Positions 26,930-34,776 of a DNA stretch of 64,000 nucleotides are shown piece by piece (positions within the stretch are counted from its first letter, which is position 1; each line of letters opens with the position of its first letter). Made by a program: the position numbers and the translations under genes. The stretch comes from Aromatoleum toluclasticum ATCC 700605 (GTDB lineage: Bacteria; Pseudomonadota; Gammaproteobacteria; Burkholderiales; Rhodocyclaceae), in NCBI RefSeq assembly GCF_000378245.1, contig NZ_KB899504.1:62001-126000 (forward strand), read 5' to 3'. The notes under the pieces were generated by a model that had not been told where the DNA came from, did not search any database, and saw only the letters and a program-made list of their open reading frames with translations.

Positions 26930-27257
26930 GTCCACGCGCGCGCGCATTCCCGAGGCTCAACGCGATGAGCGGCCCACGCTGCGTCGACGCGACATTCAGC
27001 GCGGTGCCCCTCGTCTTGCTGCATCGCCGCCGCCCTCGAGTGCTGCGGGACCGTCTCAGGCCACGTCGTAGAGGATACCGGCGTGGAGGCAACTGCAGTC
27101 GCAGCAGCTTCTTCACAGCAGGTTTGCCGTTCGCCCCTGGCGCGCATCGTCCAACGTAGCGTTTGAGGCAGCTGAGTCACCTCGGCGCGGATACTTGCCG
27201 AAAAAAAATTAGCGGCTCGGCCGGTCGGGCGGCTTCGTATCGCGCGTGGCAAGCCAA
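26930..27257. other. Region without a recognised gene
   Basis: About 330 bases between the phasin terminator and an IS5-like scrap. No start codon with a ribosome site and no domain-like translation was found on either strand. Confidence 0.5.
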
Positions 27258-27408
27258 ATGCCTCCTAACGCGACGCACGCTTCGACTACAGATCCGGATG
27301 CGCAGTCGTTCGCAAATCTCACGGCGCGGAAGCGCGCAATTTGCGCACATGAGCTACATCCCGATGGAGAACCGCAACGGTCTCGTCGTCGATGTCGACC
27401 CGCCGTAG
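27258..27408 (+). pseudogene. IS5-type transposase remnant
   Basis: One frame reads NATHASTTDPDAQS and a second, further on, reads MSYIPMENRNGLVVD; both match consecutive parts of IS5/IS4-type transposases (THESTTDPDAR and GHVLMENRNGLVVDA). The frame change and lack of flanking parts mark it as a small broken relic. Confidence 0.65.
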
Positions 27409-27412
27409 CGAC

Positions 27413-27781
27413 TTACACGAACTCCTCACGGTCGTTCAGGGCACTGCGCGTTGCACGATGCGCAGCAGCTGCCGGGCCAGTTTCGTCTGACGGTCTCTTG
27501 CCCGTGCCGACCGCACCTTTGAGCTTGTTACTGCGGTGAAACACCACGACGCGCCGCGCGCGGACCACGGCCGTCTCGCCCGTCTTCGGGTTACGCCCCG
27601 GGCGCGCGCCTTTTTGGCGCAACTGGAAGCTGCCAAACCCAGACAGCTTGACATCCTCGCCGCCCGCGAGCGCCGCGGCAATCTCCTCGAAAAAGGCTTC
27701 GACCATTTCGCTTGCTTCGCGCTTGTTGAGGCCGATGGCGTCGGCGATGCGTTGGGTCAGATCGGCCTTGGTCAGGGTCAT
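27413..27781 (-). CDS. HU/IHF-family nucleoid protein (IHF-alpha-like)
   Basis: The product has 122 residues. The whole HU/IHF fold is present, from [17 protein letters not shown] to the DNA arm [20 protein letters not shown], followed by a 20-residue extra tail. It is a diverged paralogue of the protein at 14986 and differs from chromosomal ihfA in the tail and in the lack of pheT-type neighbours. Probable role is DNA bending within this accessory region. Confidence 0.88.
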   Translation of the reverse strand: MTLTKADLTQRIADAIGLNKREASEMVEAFFEEIAAALAGGEDVKLSGFGSFQLRQKGARPGRNPKTGETAVVRARRVVVFHRSNKLKGAVGTGKRPSDETGPAAAAHRATRSALNDREEFV

Positions 27782-27956
27782 GGTGGGGCGGTTCGTGCGG
27801 TTTGGAAAAACGGCGAGGGCACCTCACAGTCGATGCCCGGACAGGGCGAAGTTTACTCCGCCTTGTCGCAGCCGATACAGCCGCTGTAATGACGGAATGC
27901 GGCCAGCGCGTCTGCGGAAGTATGCACGGCACCCCCGTGCCCCTTGTCCGCTGACG

Positions 27957-28988
27957 TTACACGCTCAGCGCGTCCAGAATGTGTCTTACCACATCGGGAT
28001 CGTCGAGATAGCCCACGATCCCGTGACGATTGGCGGTGTGATTCTTGACGGTGGGATTGTTGTCGATCGCTGGTACGACGGGGAAGTTGGTCGCATCCAA
28101 GGAGTGAAGCGCTACGACATCGCGGCGGTCGAAGGCGTTGTACCAAGCCTGGACGGGGGGCGGAAACCGAAGGGGCCGCAACTGGTCGCGGATGGCGCGG
28201 ATCCCGAGTGGCGAGCCGACCGTGACGAACAGGGGGATATTGAGCGACCGACGGTCGGACCGCAGGATATTGTAGGCGACCACCGAGCCTAGCGAATGGC
28301 CGATGACCACCGTGGGTGCCTCGGTCACCTGACTCGCAACGATGCGGTCGATCTCGTCACGAACGCCTGCGCGGGTGGTGTACAGGAAAACATCCCGAGT
28401 GAAGAGCTCGAGCGCACTTTGGCTCATGCCACCCCCATGCTTGTCGATCGCGCGCAGAATCGCCTGCACCCATTCCCAATTGAGTGGTCCTTTCTGCCTG
28501 GGATTGGGCCCGTATTCGGCATCGACCAACTCGTCGGAGATACCAGCGCTCTGACGCACGCTCTCGGCGATTTCCGCCTGAAAGGCGAGGAAGTCCTCGT
28601 CGATGGCTGCGCCCCGCGTCTGAACATCCGCCGTCAGCGGGATGTCGTACTGTTCGGTGAATGCTTCCAGGGCATCGCCGTAGAATGGCAGCACCACCTC
28701 GATCCCGACCGGCAGCGCGTGGCCGAGTGTCCGTGCGCCGCGACGCAACGCATCCATCCATTCCGCTCGCAGAGCAGCGGGATCCTTACCCTGCTGACTG
28801 CGTCCGTGCACCAGGACAAGCCTCGTGACGTTCCCCGCGGCAAGGGCCGCGCGCGACATGGGCAGCACACCCGCGATGGCGAACGCCAACGCCGACTGCA
28901 ACATGTGCCGGCGATTCGCCGTGTGTTCGGTCGATCCACTCGAGCACGGCCTGCCGCATGCGCTCGTTCGAGACTCCTCGGCGTTCAT
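27957..28988 (-). CDS. Secreted alpha/beta-hydrolase coupled to metacaspase
   Basis: About 343 residues from the ATG at 28988. A signal region (residues 28-52, MLQSALAFAIAGVLPMSRAA) is followed by an alpha/beta-hydrolase domain: VLVHGRS for the oxyanion strand and GHSLGS with nucleophile Ser232. The catalytic acid and His near the end (DRRDVVAL, NRHGIVGYL) are plausible. The ATG overlaps the metacaspase stop (ATGA), so the two proteins are made together. The substrate, lipid or ester, is unknown. Confidence 0.83.
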   Translation of the reverse strand: MNAEESRTSACGRPCSSGSTEHTANRRHMLQSALAFAIAGVLPMSRAALAAGNVTRLVLVHGRSQQGKDPAALRAEWMDALRRGARTLGHALPVGIEVVLPFYGDALEAFTEQYDIPLTADVQTRGAAIDEDFLAFQAEIAESVRQSAGISDELVDAEYGPNPRQKGPLNWEWVQAILRAIDKHGGGMSQSALELFTRDVFLYTTRAGVRDEIDRIVASQVTEAPTVVIGHSLGSVVAYNILRSDRRSLNIPLFVTVGSPLGIRAIRDQLRPLRFPPPVQAWYNAFDRRDVVALHSLDATNFPVVPAIDNNPTVKNHTANRHGIVGYLDDPDVVRHILDALSV

Positions 28989-30823
28989 CGCAGCCTCCCT
29001 TCCAGAAGTGCCCGGGTGAGGATCTGCATGCCGCCTGGAGCGAAGGTCGTCCACAATGCGGGGCGAAGGTAATCGCGTGCGGCGTCGACTTCAGGCGGCA
29101 TGCGCACGCCCCGGGCCCGGATCAGGTTCCATCCCTGGGACAATAGCGGGCAAAATGGGACAGGACCGTAGGCGTCGTTGCGGCGGCTTCCAGAGAGCGC
29201 CCCGGCCAGCATCGCCACGTCTAAGAGATCCGTCCGCAAGTCGTCCCGCATGAAGCCGAGCACCGACTCCACCTGATCGATCAGGTCCGCGTCGGAATAA
29301 GCATAGGCCGCGTACAGACCGAGCGTCGGGTCGATGCCCTTGAGGATGCGAATGGTGTCGCCGAACTGTCTCGCTCTTGCGGTCCTGCTCTTTCGTTCGC
29401 CTTCGATCCGAAACAGGCCGAATCGGGCGGTGGTGGCGATGGCTGCATGCAGTTCGTTGATGCGCGCGCGATGCTGTTCGTAGTCGGCCCACCGCCAGTT
29501 GTTGCGCGACGGAACGTAACTCACATTGCTCACGCCCCCGGCGCCGACGACCACGTTTCCGATGTAGCCCTCAAGCGCGGCGACAACGGCGCCCGATCCG
29601 TCGGAGAAGCCGAGCGCCACACTGCCGGCGGCCATCCCCGCAGGCTCGACGCGGACAAGCGCCGCCACTGTATGCCCGTCGCCCTGGGTCAGGACCTGTA
29701 CACGCATCTTCGGATTGCAGATCGCCAGTGTCACGCGCGCACCGGAGACGACAAAGCCGGTTTGTGTCTCGAATTGTCGGGTTTCCGGGGCCCCGAGGAT
29801 CGCATCCTGCGCCGTGGTGAAACCGATTTCGGCAGCGGTGTGGGCGATAGTGCCCTCCGGCAACCGCGGCAGGGCGGCCGTGAGAATGCCTGCGCCGACG
29901 CGCTTGAGCGCGAGGCCGGCGACATCGACAATCGTTGGCACATCTGGTGGAGCGGGGGATGGTTGCGGTGCCGGGACCGTCACCCGGCCAATAAAGGTTG
30001 TCTCACCCGATGTCACGTAGGCATCAGGAATCTGGCGAAGTTTGATCGACTTGGCTTCGGCCTTCCTGCGGACCTCGCGCTCAAGATAGGATTTGAGCAT
30101 ATTATTGGGCACCACTCGCATGCCGTTCACGGTGCGCACCATCGTGTCGTCGGGACGTTCGAAGGCGCCGAGGAAGCACGCGGTATAAATGCCCTCGTAG
30201 GCGGCGACACTCTCCTGGAGTGCGACCTCGAAGGCCGGGTCACCCGGCAGGGCCGCAAGGAACTGGTCGACGTCCGCGCGCACGTCGCGAGCGACGCCCC
30301 GATTCGGGAAAATCAGGCTGCCACGCACGCGTCCGGTGCCGAGACTATCGGGAGTGGAGCGGCAAGCATCCGAGATGAAGACCACATTCGGGATCGCCGA
30401 CTCCCTCGCGAGCTCGACGCTTTCGCGCAGGCTGACGGCTTCATTCGGGTTGTCGGGTGCTTTCGAAAGCAGCCAGTGTTCGGAATAGCCGCTGAGAAAG
30501 CCGTGGCCGGAGAAGTAGATCACCAACTGGTCGAGCGTGCCGCGTCCGACGAACTCCTCGATGACATCGAAGATCTCGCTTGCTCTGACGGGCTTACTAT
30601 CGTCGACGAGGCGTCTCACCTCGAAGCCTTCGGCTTCGAGCCAGTTCGCGACGCTGCGGGTTCCGGACGTCACCCCATTGAGCACCGGCAGCTTGCCCGC
30701 CTTCTTGACGCCAATCACGACAGCCGCCCGCCGCTTGTGGCCGCCAGTCTGTGCGAGAACAGGCCAGGCCGCGAGCATTCCGGCCGTGGTGACGCCCATT
30801 GCAAGAAAATCGCGCCGTCTCAT
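28985..30823 (-). CDS. Secreted caspase-fold protease (metacaspase, peptidase C14)
   Basis: The product has 612 residues with an RR-type signal (MRRRDFLAMGVTTAG), suggesting Tat export. The caspase p20-like domain spans about 30-240 with both catalytic motifs: YFSGHGF (His107) and SDACRS (Cys154). The remaining 370 residues hold an unassigned beta-rich region (about 280-420) and a helical end. It lies in a unit with a downstream hydrolase and perhaps a small upstream gene, each joined by ATGA overlaps. A role in controlled proteolysis or defence is inferred. Confidence 0.88.
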   Translation of the reverse strand: MRRRDFLAMGVTTAGMLAAWPVLAQTGGHKRRAAVVIGVKKAGKLPVLNGVTSGTRSVANWLEAEGFEVRRLVDDSKPVRASEIFDVIEEFVGRGTLDQLVIYFSGHGFLSGYSEHWLLSKAPDNPNEAVSLRESVELARESAIPNVVFISDACRSTPDSLGTGRVRGSLIFPNRGVARDVRADVDQFLAALPGDPAFEVALQESVAAYEGIYTACFLGAFERPDDTMVRTVNGMRVVPNNMLKSYLEREVRRKAEAKSIKLRQIPDAYVTSGETTFIGRVTVPAPQPSPAPPDVPTIVDVAGLALKRVGAGILTAALPRLPEGTIAHTAAEIGFTTAQDAILGAPETRQFETQTGFVVSGARVTLAICNPKMRVQVLTQGDGHTVAALVRVEPAGMAAGSVALGFSDGSGAVVAALEGYIGNVVVGAGGVSNVSYVPSRNNWRWADYEQHRARINELHAAIATTARFGLFRIEGERKSRTARARQFGDTIRILKGIDPTLGLYAAYAYSDADLIDQVESVLGFMRDDLRTDLLDVAMLAGALSGSRRNDAYGPVPFCPLLSQGWNLIRARGVRMPPEVDAARDYLRPALWTTFAPGGMQILTRALLEGRLR

Positions 30824-31020
30824 TTCGTTCCCTTGATGATCGTCACGTCTGTCCTTGGGGGGGCGCTACGATCGGGTGATGTCCCGTCCGATGCGTTTGC
30901 AGCCGGCGAACGTTCACCGATCCGTGAGGAGCCACCGACGGGCGGAGGAACCATTTGCCATAGTTCATCGTAGGATCCCGCACGCCGTTCGTCGAGTTCG
31001 CACAAGGGGATACACCGCAC
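30820..31020 (-). CDS. Possible small gene upstream of metacaspase
   Basis: A 66-codon frame (GTG start) ends in a TGA that overlaps the metacaspase ATG (ATGA, 30820-30823), good circumstantial support for a real coupled gene. The peptide (CIPLCELDERRAGSYDELWQ) is soluble and ends Ser/Pro-rich. A neighbouring frame just upstream also looks coding (DCLECKLNDRDARAYEQ), so the gene may be longer and frameshifted near 31020. Function is unknown. Confidence 0.4.
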   Translation of the reverse strand: MRCIPLCELDERRAGSYDELWQMVPPPVGGSSRIGERSPAANASDGTSPDRSAPPRTDVTIIKGTK

Positions 31021-31095
31021 CCTGTCTGCTCGTAGGCTCGCGCATCGCGGTCATTGAGCTTGCACTCGAGGCAGTCGAGTGCACCGGCCGCCGCT

Positions 31096-31986
31096 TCAGG
31101 GCGTCAAAGACGGGCGATGGCGCTGCTCAGGCGCCTGATCGAGGACTGCGATCGCCTCACGGGCGACGAAGACGCGGTTGCGCTGCCGTGCCGTGCCCGT
31201 CAGGATGCCGAGCGCGGCGAGATCGGCGACGGCATTGTTGGCAGCGGGGAAGGACACGCCGAACAGGCGCTTCACCGGATTGACGGTGACAACAGGCGTG
31301 CCGATGAGGAGTGCGGCGAGCTTGCGGCTGGTCGAGTCGGCACGACGGTCGGCAATGCGCCGAATCCTGTCATCGCGCAGGGCGACGAGCTGCGCGGCAA
31401 GCACCATCGACTCGTCGCGAGCGATCATCACCGTGTGCGCGAAGAATTCGATCCAGCCGTCCCAGCGCGAGCGCAACTGGACTTCCTGCAGCGCATCGAA
31501 GTAGTCGTGCCGGTTACGATACAGCGGGCCGGACACATACAGGGGTGGAAAGCCTTCGGCTGCGAGCATCAGCGGGAGCAACAGCCGGCCGATGCATCCA
31601 TTGCCATCGCCGAAAGGGTGGACCGTTTCGAACTGCGCATGGGCGAGCGCCGCGCGCACGATCACGTGCAGGTAGGCGTTGCCCAACGGTTCGCTGCGCA
31701 GCACGCGACCGACCAGGTCTTCCATGGCTTCGGCGATCCGCTCTGGGCGAGGCCGCACGAGCCGCTCGTCCTGAATCCGCAGCCCGCCGATCCAGTTCTG
31801 CACGGCGCGAAACTCGCCGGGGACATCCCGGTACGCGGTGTCGTGGCGCATGAGCGCGCGGTGCAGATCCTAGATGAAGTCGATCGAGAATGCCTCCTGC
31901 CCATGGGGGCGGATCGCCGTCGGGCCGAACCTCGAATATCGTTCTCGCTTGGCGAAGCGCAGAATGGCGAGTTTCGAGAAGGGAGT
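31096..31986 (-). pseudogene. fic gene broken by an in-frame TAG
   Basis: The frame continues directly after the mqsA stop and encodes a Fic-domain protein: RYSRFGPTAIRPHGQEAFSI upstream, then DLHRALMRHDTAYRDVPGEF and the AMP-transfer motif HPFGDGNGCIGR. A TAG at 31872-31870 splits it between FSIDFI and DLHRAL, and no proper start precedes it. The motif also has Cys where Fic proteins have Arg (GNGR). A winged-HTH-like end (about 180-240) is intact. A restart at ATG 31851 would give 251 residues. Confidence 0.8.
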
Positions 31987-32394
31987 TCAGGCGCTTCTGA
32001 CCTCGTTGAGCAGGTCGGGGTGACGATCCAGCACCTTGAGCAGTTTCACCAGGGCCAGCGGCGGCTTGGTCTTGCCGTTCTCGTAGCGCGAGAAGGCATT
32101 GATACCGCCGCCGAAAATTTCGGCGGCTTCGCGCTGGTCAAGCGCGAGCTTCTTGCGCACGCTGGCGATGAAGCCAGGATCGACAATGGCCGCATTCACC
32201 TGCTTCGAGAAGGCGCGCATTTCGCGCATGACGCGATCCGATTCCGCCGCATCCAACACCGACTCGGCGCAGGCCGGGCAGAAGTCGCCCGTCACCGCCG
32301 CAATGGTGGTGGTTTCGCCCTTGTACGTGTAGGGCAGGTCGCGGGTGTCGTGGATCAGTTCCGCGGCGCCGCACACAGGACATTTCATGTTCAT
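31987..32394 (-). CDS. mqsA: MqsA-type antitoxin
   Basis: The product has 135 residues. The N-terminal zinc domain has CPVC (5-8) and FCPAC. The C-terminal HTH has LDQREAAEIFGGGINAFSRY and ENGKTKPPLALVKLLKVL, which is characteristic of MqsA/YgiT. It binds and neutralises MqsR and represses the operon. As in E. coli, the toxin gene comes first and the two overlap by 4 bases (ATGA). Its stop codon is in frame with the broken fic gene that follows. Confidence 0.92.
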   Translation of the reverse strand: MNMKCPVCGAAELIHDTRDLPYTYKGETTTIAAVTGDFCPACAESVLDAAESDRVMREMRAFSKQVNAAIVDPGFIASVRKKLALDQREAAEIFGGGINAFSRYENGKTKPPLALVKLLKVLDRHPDLLNEVRSA

Positions 32395-32687
32395 AGCTCC
32401 TTGAAGGACACGATCAGCACGTCATCAATGACCGTCAGCTTCAGGTACACGTCGCCCGCCTGCGTGCTGGGGCGGTACACGTCCTGCCAGATCGTATGAT
32501 CGGCGTGGGTGGTCATGCTCTTGTAGAAGTCCGCAGGCGTGAGTGCCGTCACCACGGCCAGCATGTCGGAAAACTCAAACCCCAACTCGTTCGCGCCGGC
32601 CCGCGCCGCGTGGGTCGTGCGCACTTTACCCGCCTCGATCAAGGCTTTGACCACAGGCAGCTTGCAGTGAGGGGTTCGTTTCTCCAT
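32391..32687 (-). CDS. mqsR: MqsR-type mRNA interferase toxin
   Basis: The product has 98 residues, the family length, with MEKRTPHCKLPVVKALIEAG and the conserved TPADFYKSMTTHADHTIWQD, matching MqsR, an RelE-fold RNase that cuts mRNA at GCU-type sites. It is the first gene of the unit, directly behind a palindromic operator. The protein appears intact. Confidence 0.92.
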   Translation of the reverse strand: MEKRTPHCKLPVVKALIEAGKVRTTHAARAGANELGFEFSDMLAVVTALTPADFYKSMTTHADHTIWQDVYRPSTQAGDVYLKLTVIDDVLIVSFKEL

Positions 32688-32697
32688 AGGCGGATAC

Positions 32698-32712
32698 TAA
32701 CCTAGTTGGTTA
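32698..32712. promoter_or_regulatory. Palindromic operator of mqsRA
   Basis: TAACC-TAGTT-GGTTA lies 10 bases before the mqsR start. MqsA of E. coli binds AACCT-N3-AGGTT-type palindromes at its own promoter, so this is the likely autoregulatory site. A related half, AACTTGGTTA, follows within 20 bases. Confidence 0.7.
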
Positions 32713-33064
32713 TCGTTGGCAACTTGGTTAGCAACAGGAGTTTCGGCGGTTCCAGTTTAGCGTACGATTTTCTCCGTTTTCTGCGACGACCCCGGTTTGC
32801 CCATTTCGCCCGGGTGAAACTTCACGACACATCGTGCCGTTACCCGCGAAGCGTTCGATTGGAAATCAAGTGCCGGTGACGCGTGAATACTTGCTTGGTA
32901 ATGTCAACTTGTCGATGACTGCGTGTAAGCCTAGTGCTTGGAGTGCGGGTTCAATCTGTGTTGATTCGATCAAATGTATTGGTAATCCGTGACACCGCCG
33001 CGATTATCGCCCGCGGTTGCGCCGATTAAGGTGTTCCAGTGCGGTAAGGATGTCCCACGCTGTC
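32713..33064. other. AT-richer intergenic stretch without a gene
   Basis: About 350 bases with lower GC than the surroundings and no open frame with protein-like content. It separates the mqsRA promoter from a LysR-gene fragment and may be a junction of two acquired segments. Confidence 0.5.
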
Positions 33065-33310
33065 CTGGGGGGGGTGGGGTTGAGGTTGAGGTTGAGGTTG
33101 GCGCTGCTGCCGACCTTCATCGTCGGGAAGGAGCTCCAGGCGGGGCGGCTCGTCGAAGTCCTGCCCGGTTACGTGCCGGTCGAGCATTTTCTCCATGCAG
33201 TCCATCTACCCGACCGGCATCTGCCGCTGAAGGTCCGCGCTTTCGTTGATTTTCTGGGCGCCCGGTTCGGCACCGAGCCTTACTGGGACCGGCCGGAAGG
33301 CGCTGCATAG
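33065..33310 (+). pseudogene. LysR-family regulator, C-terminal fragment
   Basis: The frame encodes the end of a LysR effector domain: ALLPTFIVGKELQAGRLVEV, LPDRHLPLKVRAFVDFLGAR and PYWDRPEG. It is closely similar to the end of the intact LysR protein at 61837. The DNA-binding half is missing. At its 5' edge the usual GGLGLAL is expanded to GVGLRLRLRLAL by hexamer repeats. Confidence 0.8.
33067..33100. repeat. G8 run and GTTGAG hexamer array
   Basis: Eight G (33067-33074) are followed by 3.7 copies of GTTGAG (33079-33100) at the broken 5' edge of the LysR fragment. It looks like replication slippage. Confidence 0.8.
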
Positions 33311-33365
33311 CAGGTCTGGGACGCCGCGCGACAGCTCGACGACCGCCGGCCGACCTTTTCCCCCT

Positions 33366-33662
33366 TCAAGTCATCCCGCCGGCCATATCGGCAAGGCGCT
33401 GTGGAGAACCGACTGCAACGCCCAGTCCGGACAGCGTCGGCTTGCCGCAGGGATGCGCCCCCACTCGCGCGGCGAGATCGGCCAGTTCGGGGGGAAAGTA
33501 CAGCACTAGCTCGCAGTGCAGGCGCCCAAGGTTTTCATGCCGCATCAGCACCGCCGTCGTGGGGCTCCGGTTGCCTTGCAGCTCGAATAGCGCACACACG
33601 CGGTCCAGCTCGTCGCCGGCCAGCATCGCGTCGCCCAGATTTGTCATGAACCATTGATCCAT
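33366..33662 (-). CDS. Conserved hypothetical protein (98 aa)
   Basis: The start is taken at MDQWFMTNLGDAMLAGDELD (33662), since this opening is typical of a small conserved family of unknown function; an upstream Met at 33731 is less likely. The product is soluble, with a centre reading HENLGRLHCELVLYFPPELA and a single PCGKP near the end. It lies upstream of the PAS gene in opposite logic to the oxidase genes. Function is unknown. Confidence 0.65.
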   Translation of the reverse strand: MDQWFMTNLGDAMLAGDELDRVCALFELQGNRSPTTAVLMRHENLGRLHCELVLYFPPELADLAARVGAHPCGKPTLSGLGVAVGSPQRLADMAGGMT

Positions 33663-33738
33663 TCGATGTTTCTTGCCTTGCTGAGGGCACAGCGCCGATT
33701 CGCCCCGGGCAGAGGCGGCGCCGTCCAACATGCCCTTG

Positions 33739-34197
33739 TCACTCGGGCGCCTGAGTTCCTGTGGCGGATTGTTGTTCTTCCAACTGCCTTATGCGCTGCT
33801 GAAGCCTTCTTTCGTCGTCCCGCCGTTGCGTCGCGTCCCGCGCGACGGCAACCGAACCCAGAACCTCTCCGCGTTCGTCACTCACCAGCGCGAAGCTCAT
33901 TTCCACGTAAATCGTCGCACCGGTCGCGTTGACCGAGCGTGTTATCACGGCGCGGCCGCCGAGGCGCGTCTGACCAGTTGCAACCGCGCGATGAAAACCT
34001 TCCCAGTGCGCCGCGCGCAGCCGATCCGGAACGATCAGGTCAAGGCTCTGGCCGATCGCCTGGGCTCGCGAGAAGCCGAACAGCGCTTCGGCTGCTGCAT
34101 TCCAGATGCGGATGTTTCCGTCGCGGTCGGCAAAGATGACCGCGTCCGCAGCCTGCTCGACGAGCCGGCGGGGAATGTCGATGGCGTCCGTGCTCAT
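33739..34197 (-). CDS. PAS-domain sensor protein
   Basis: The product has 152 residues. One PAS domain fills residues 8-125 (VEQAADAVIFADRDGNIRIW, NAAAEALFGFSRAQAIGQSL) and a short coiled coil ends the protein (DDERRLQQRIRQLEEQQ). There is no output domain, so it must act through a partner. Its start overlaps the nsrR stop (ATGA, 34194-34197), so the sensor is co-made with the NO repressor, which suggests redox or gas sensing. Confidence 0.85.
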   Translation of the reverse strand: MSTDAIDIPRRLVEQAADAVIFADRDGNIRIWNAAAEALFGFSRAQAIGQSLDLIVPDRLRAAHWEGFHRAVATGQTRLGGRAVITRSVNATGATIYVEMSFALVSDERGEVLGSVAVARDATQRRDDERRLQQRIRQLEEQQSATGTQAPE

Positions 34198-34655
34198 GTG
34201 CGTTTCTCCTGCAGGCGCGGATTCGGGAGTGGAATGTAGGGCGCGATCTCCGCGGCATTGCCTAAGATGTCCGCCAGCGTCAGGCCGTCGAGAACCTTGA
34301 AGAAGGCCTCCAGCGCCTCGCGAAAACCTGCCTGCAGCCGGCACACCGGCGAGAGCACGCAGCGGTTGTTCGCACGGCTGAAGCATTCGACGAGCGCGAA
34401 ATCCTGCTCCGACGCGCGCACCACCGCACCAATGCTGATGTCTTCGGGGGCTTTCCGCAGCACCACACCGCCACTGCGGCCCCGGACGGTCTCGACCAGG
34501 CCGTCCTGGCCAAGACGGTGGATGATCTTCATCAAATGATTTTTGGATATGTCGTAGCTGTCGGCGATCTGCTGAATCGTCACCAGCTCGCCGCGGTGCA
34601 GGCCGAGGAAGATCAGCGTTCGCAGGGTGTAGTCGGTGTATTCGGTGAGCTTCAT
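34194..34655 (-). CDS. nsrR: NsrR, nitric-oxide-sensing Rrf2 repressor
   Basis: The product has 153 residues. The Rrf2 winged helix is complete (MKLTEYTDYTLRTLIFLGLH, ADSYDISKNHLMKIIHRLGQ), and three Cys (C91, C99, C105) sit in the CFSRANNRC and SPVC loop that holds the iron-sulfur cluster in NsrR. NO damages the cluster and relieves repression. It is divergent from the oxidase-like operon, with NsrR-like half-sites between them. Confidence 0.9.
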   Translation of the reverse strand: MKLTEYTDYTLRTLIFLGLHRGELVTIQQIADSYDISKNHLMKIIHRLGQDGLVETVRGRSGGVVLRKAPEDISIGAVVRASEQDFALVECFSRANNRCVLSPVCRLQAGFREALEAFFKVLDGLTLADILGNAAEIAPYIPLPNPRLQEKRT

Positions 34656-34673
34656 CCGGACGACTCGCAGTTA

Positions 34674-34725
34674 AAGATGTCTCCACGATATTGCTTTTAC
34701 GTGGACGTCGCAATAACATGTATTT
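34674..34725. promoter_or_regulatory. Candidate NsrR sites between nsrR and oxidase operon
   Basis: AACATGTATTT (34715-34725) matches the NsrR half-site AAGATGYATTT at 10 of 11 positions, and AAGATGTCTCC (34674-34684) at 8 of 11. A CCACG-N12-CGTGG dyad (34683-34704) lies between. A full 23-base NsrR palindrome is not present. Single half-sites are known to function in some species. Confidence 0.55.
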
Positions 34726-34776
34726 GCACCATAGCATTTTGCCTGAATACTTCTACTCTCTCGGCCCCAGTTCGTC

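Noticed and set aside
34656-34776. Complete NsrR palindrome before the oxidase operon
   Set aside because: Only half-sites are present; the second half does not match, so no full operator is claimed.
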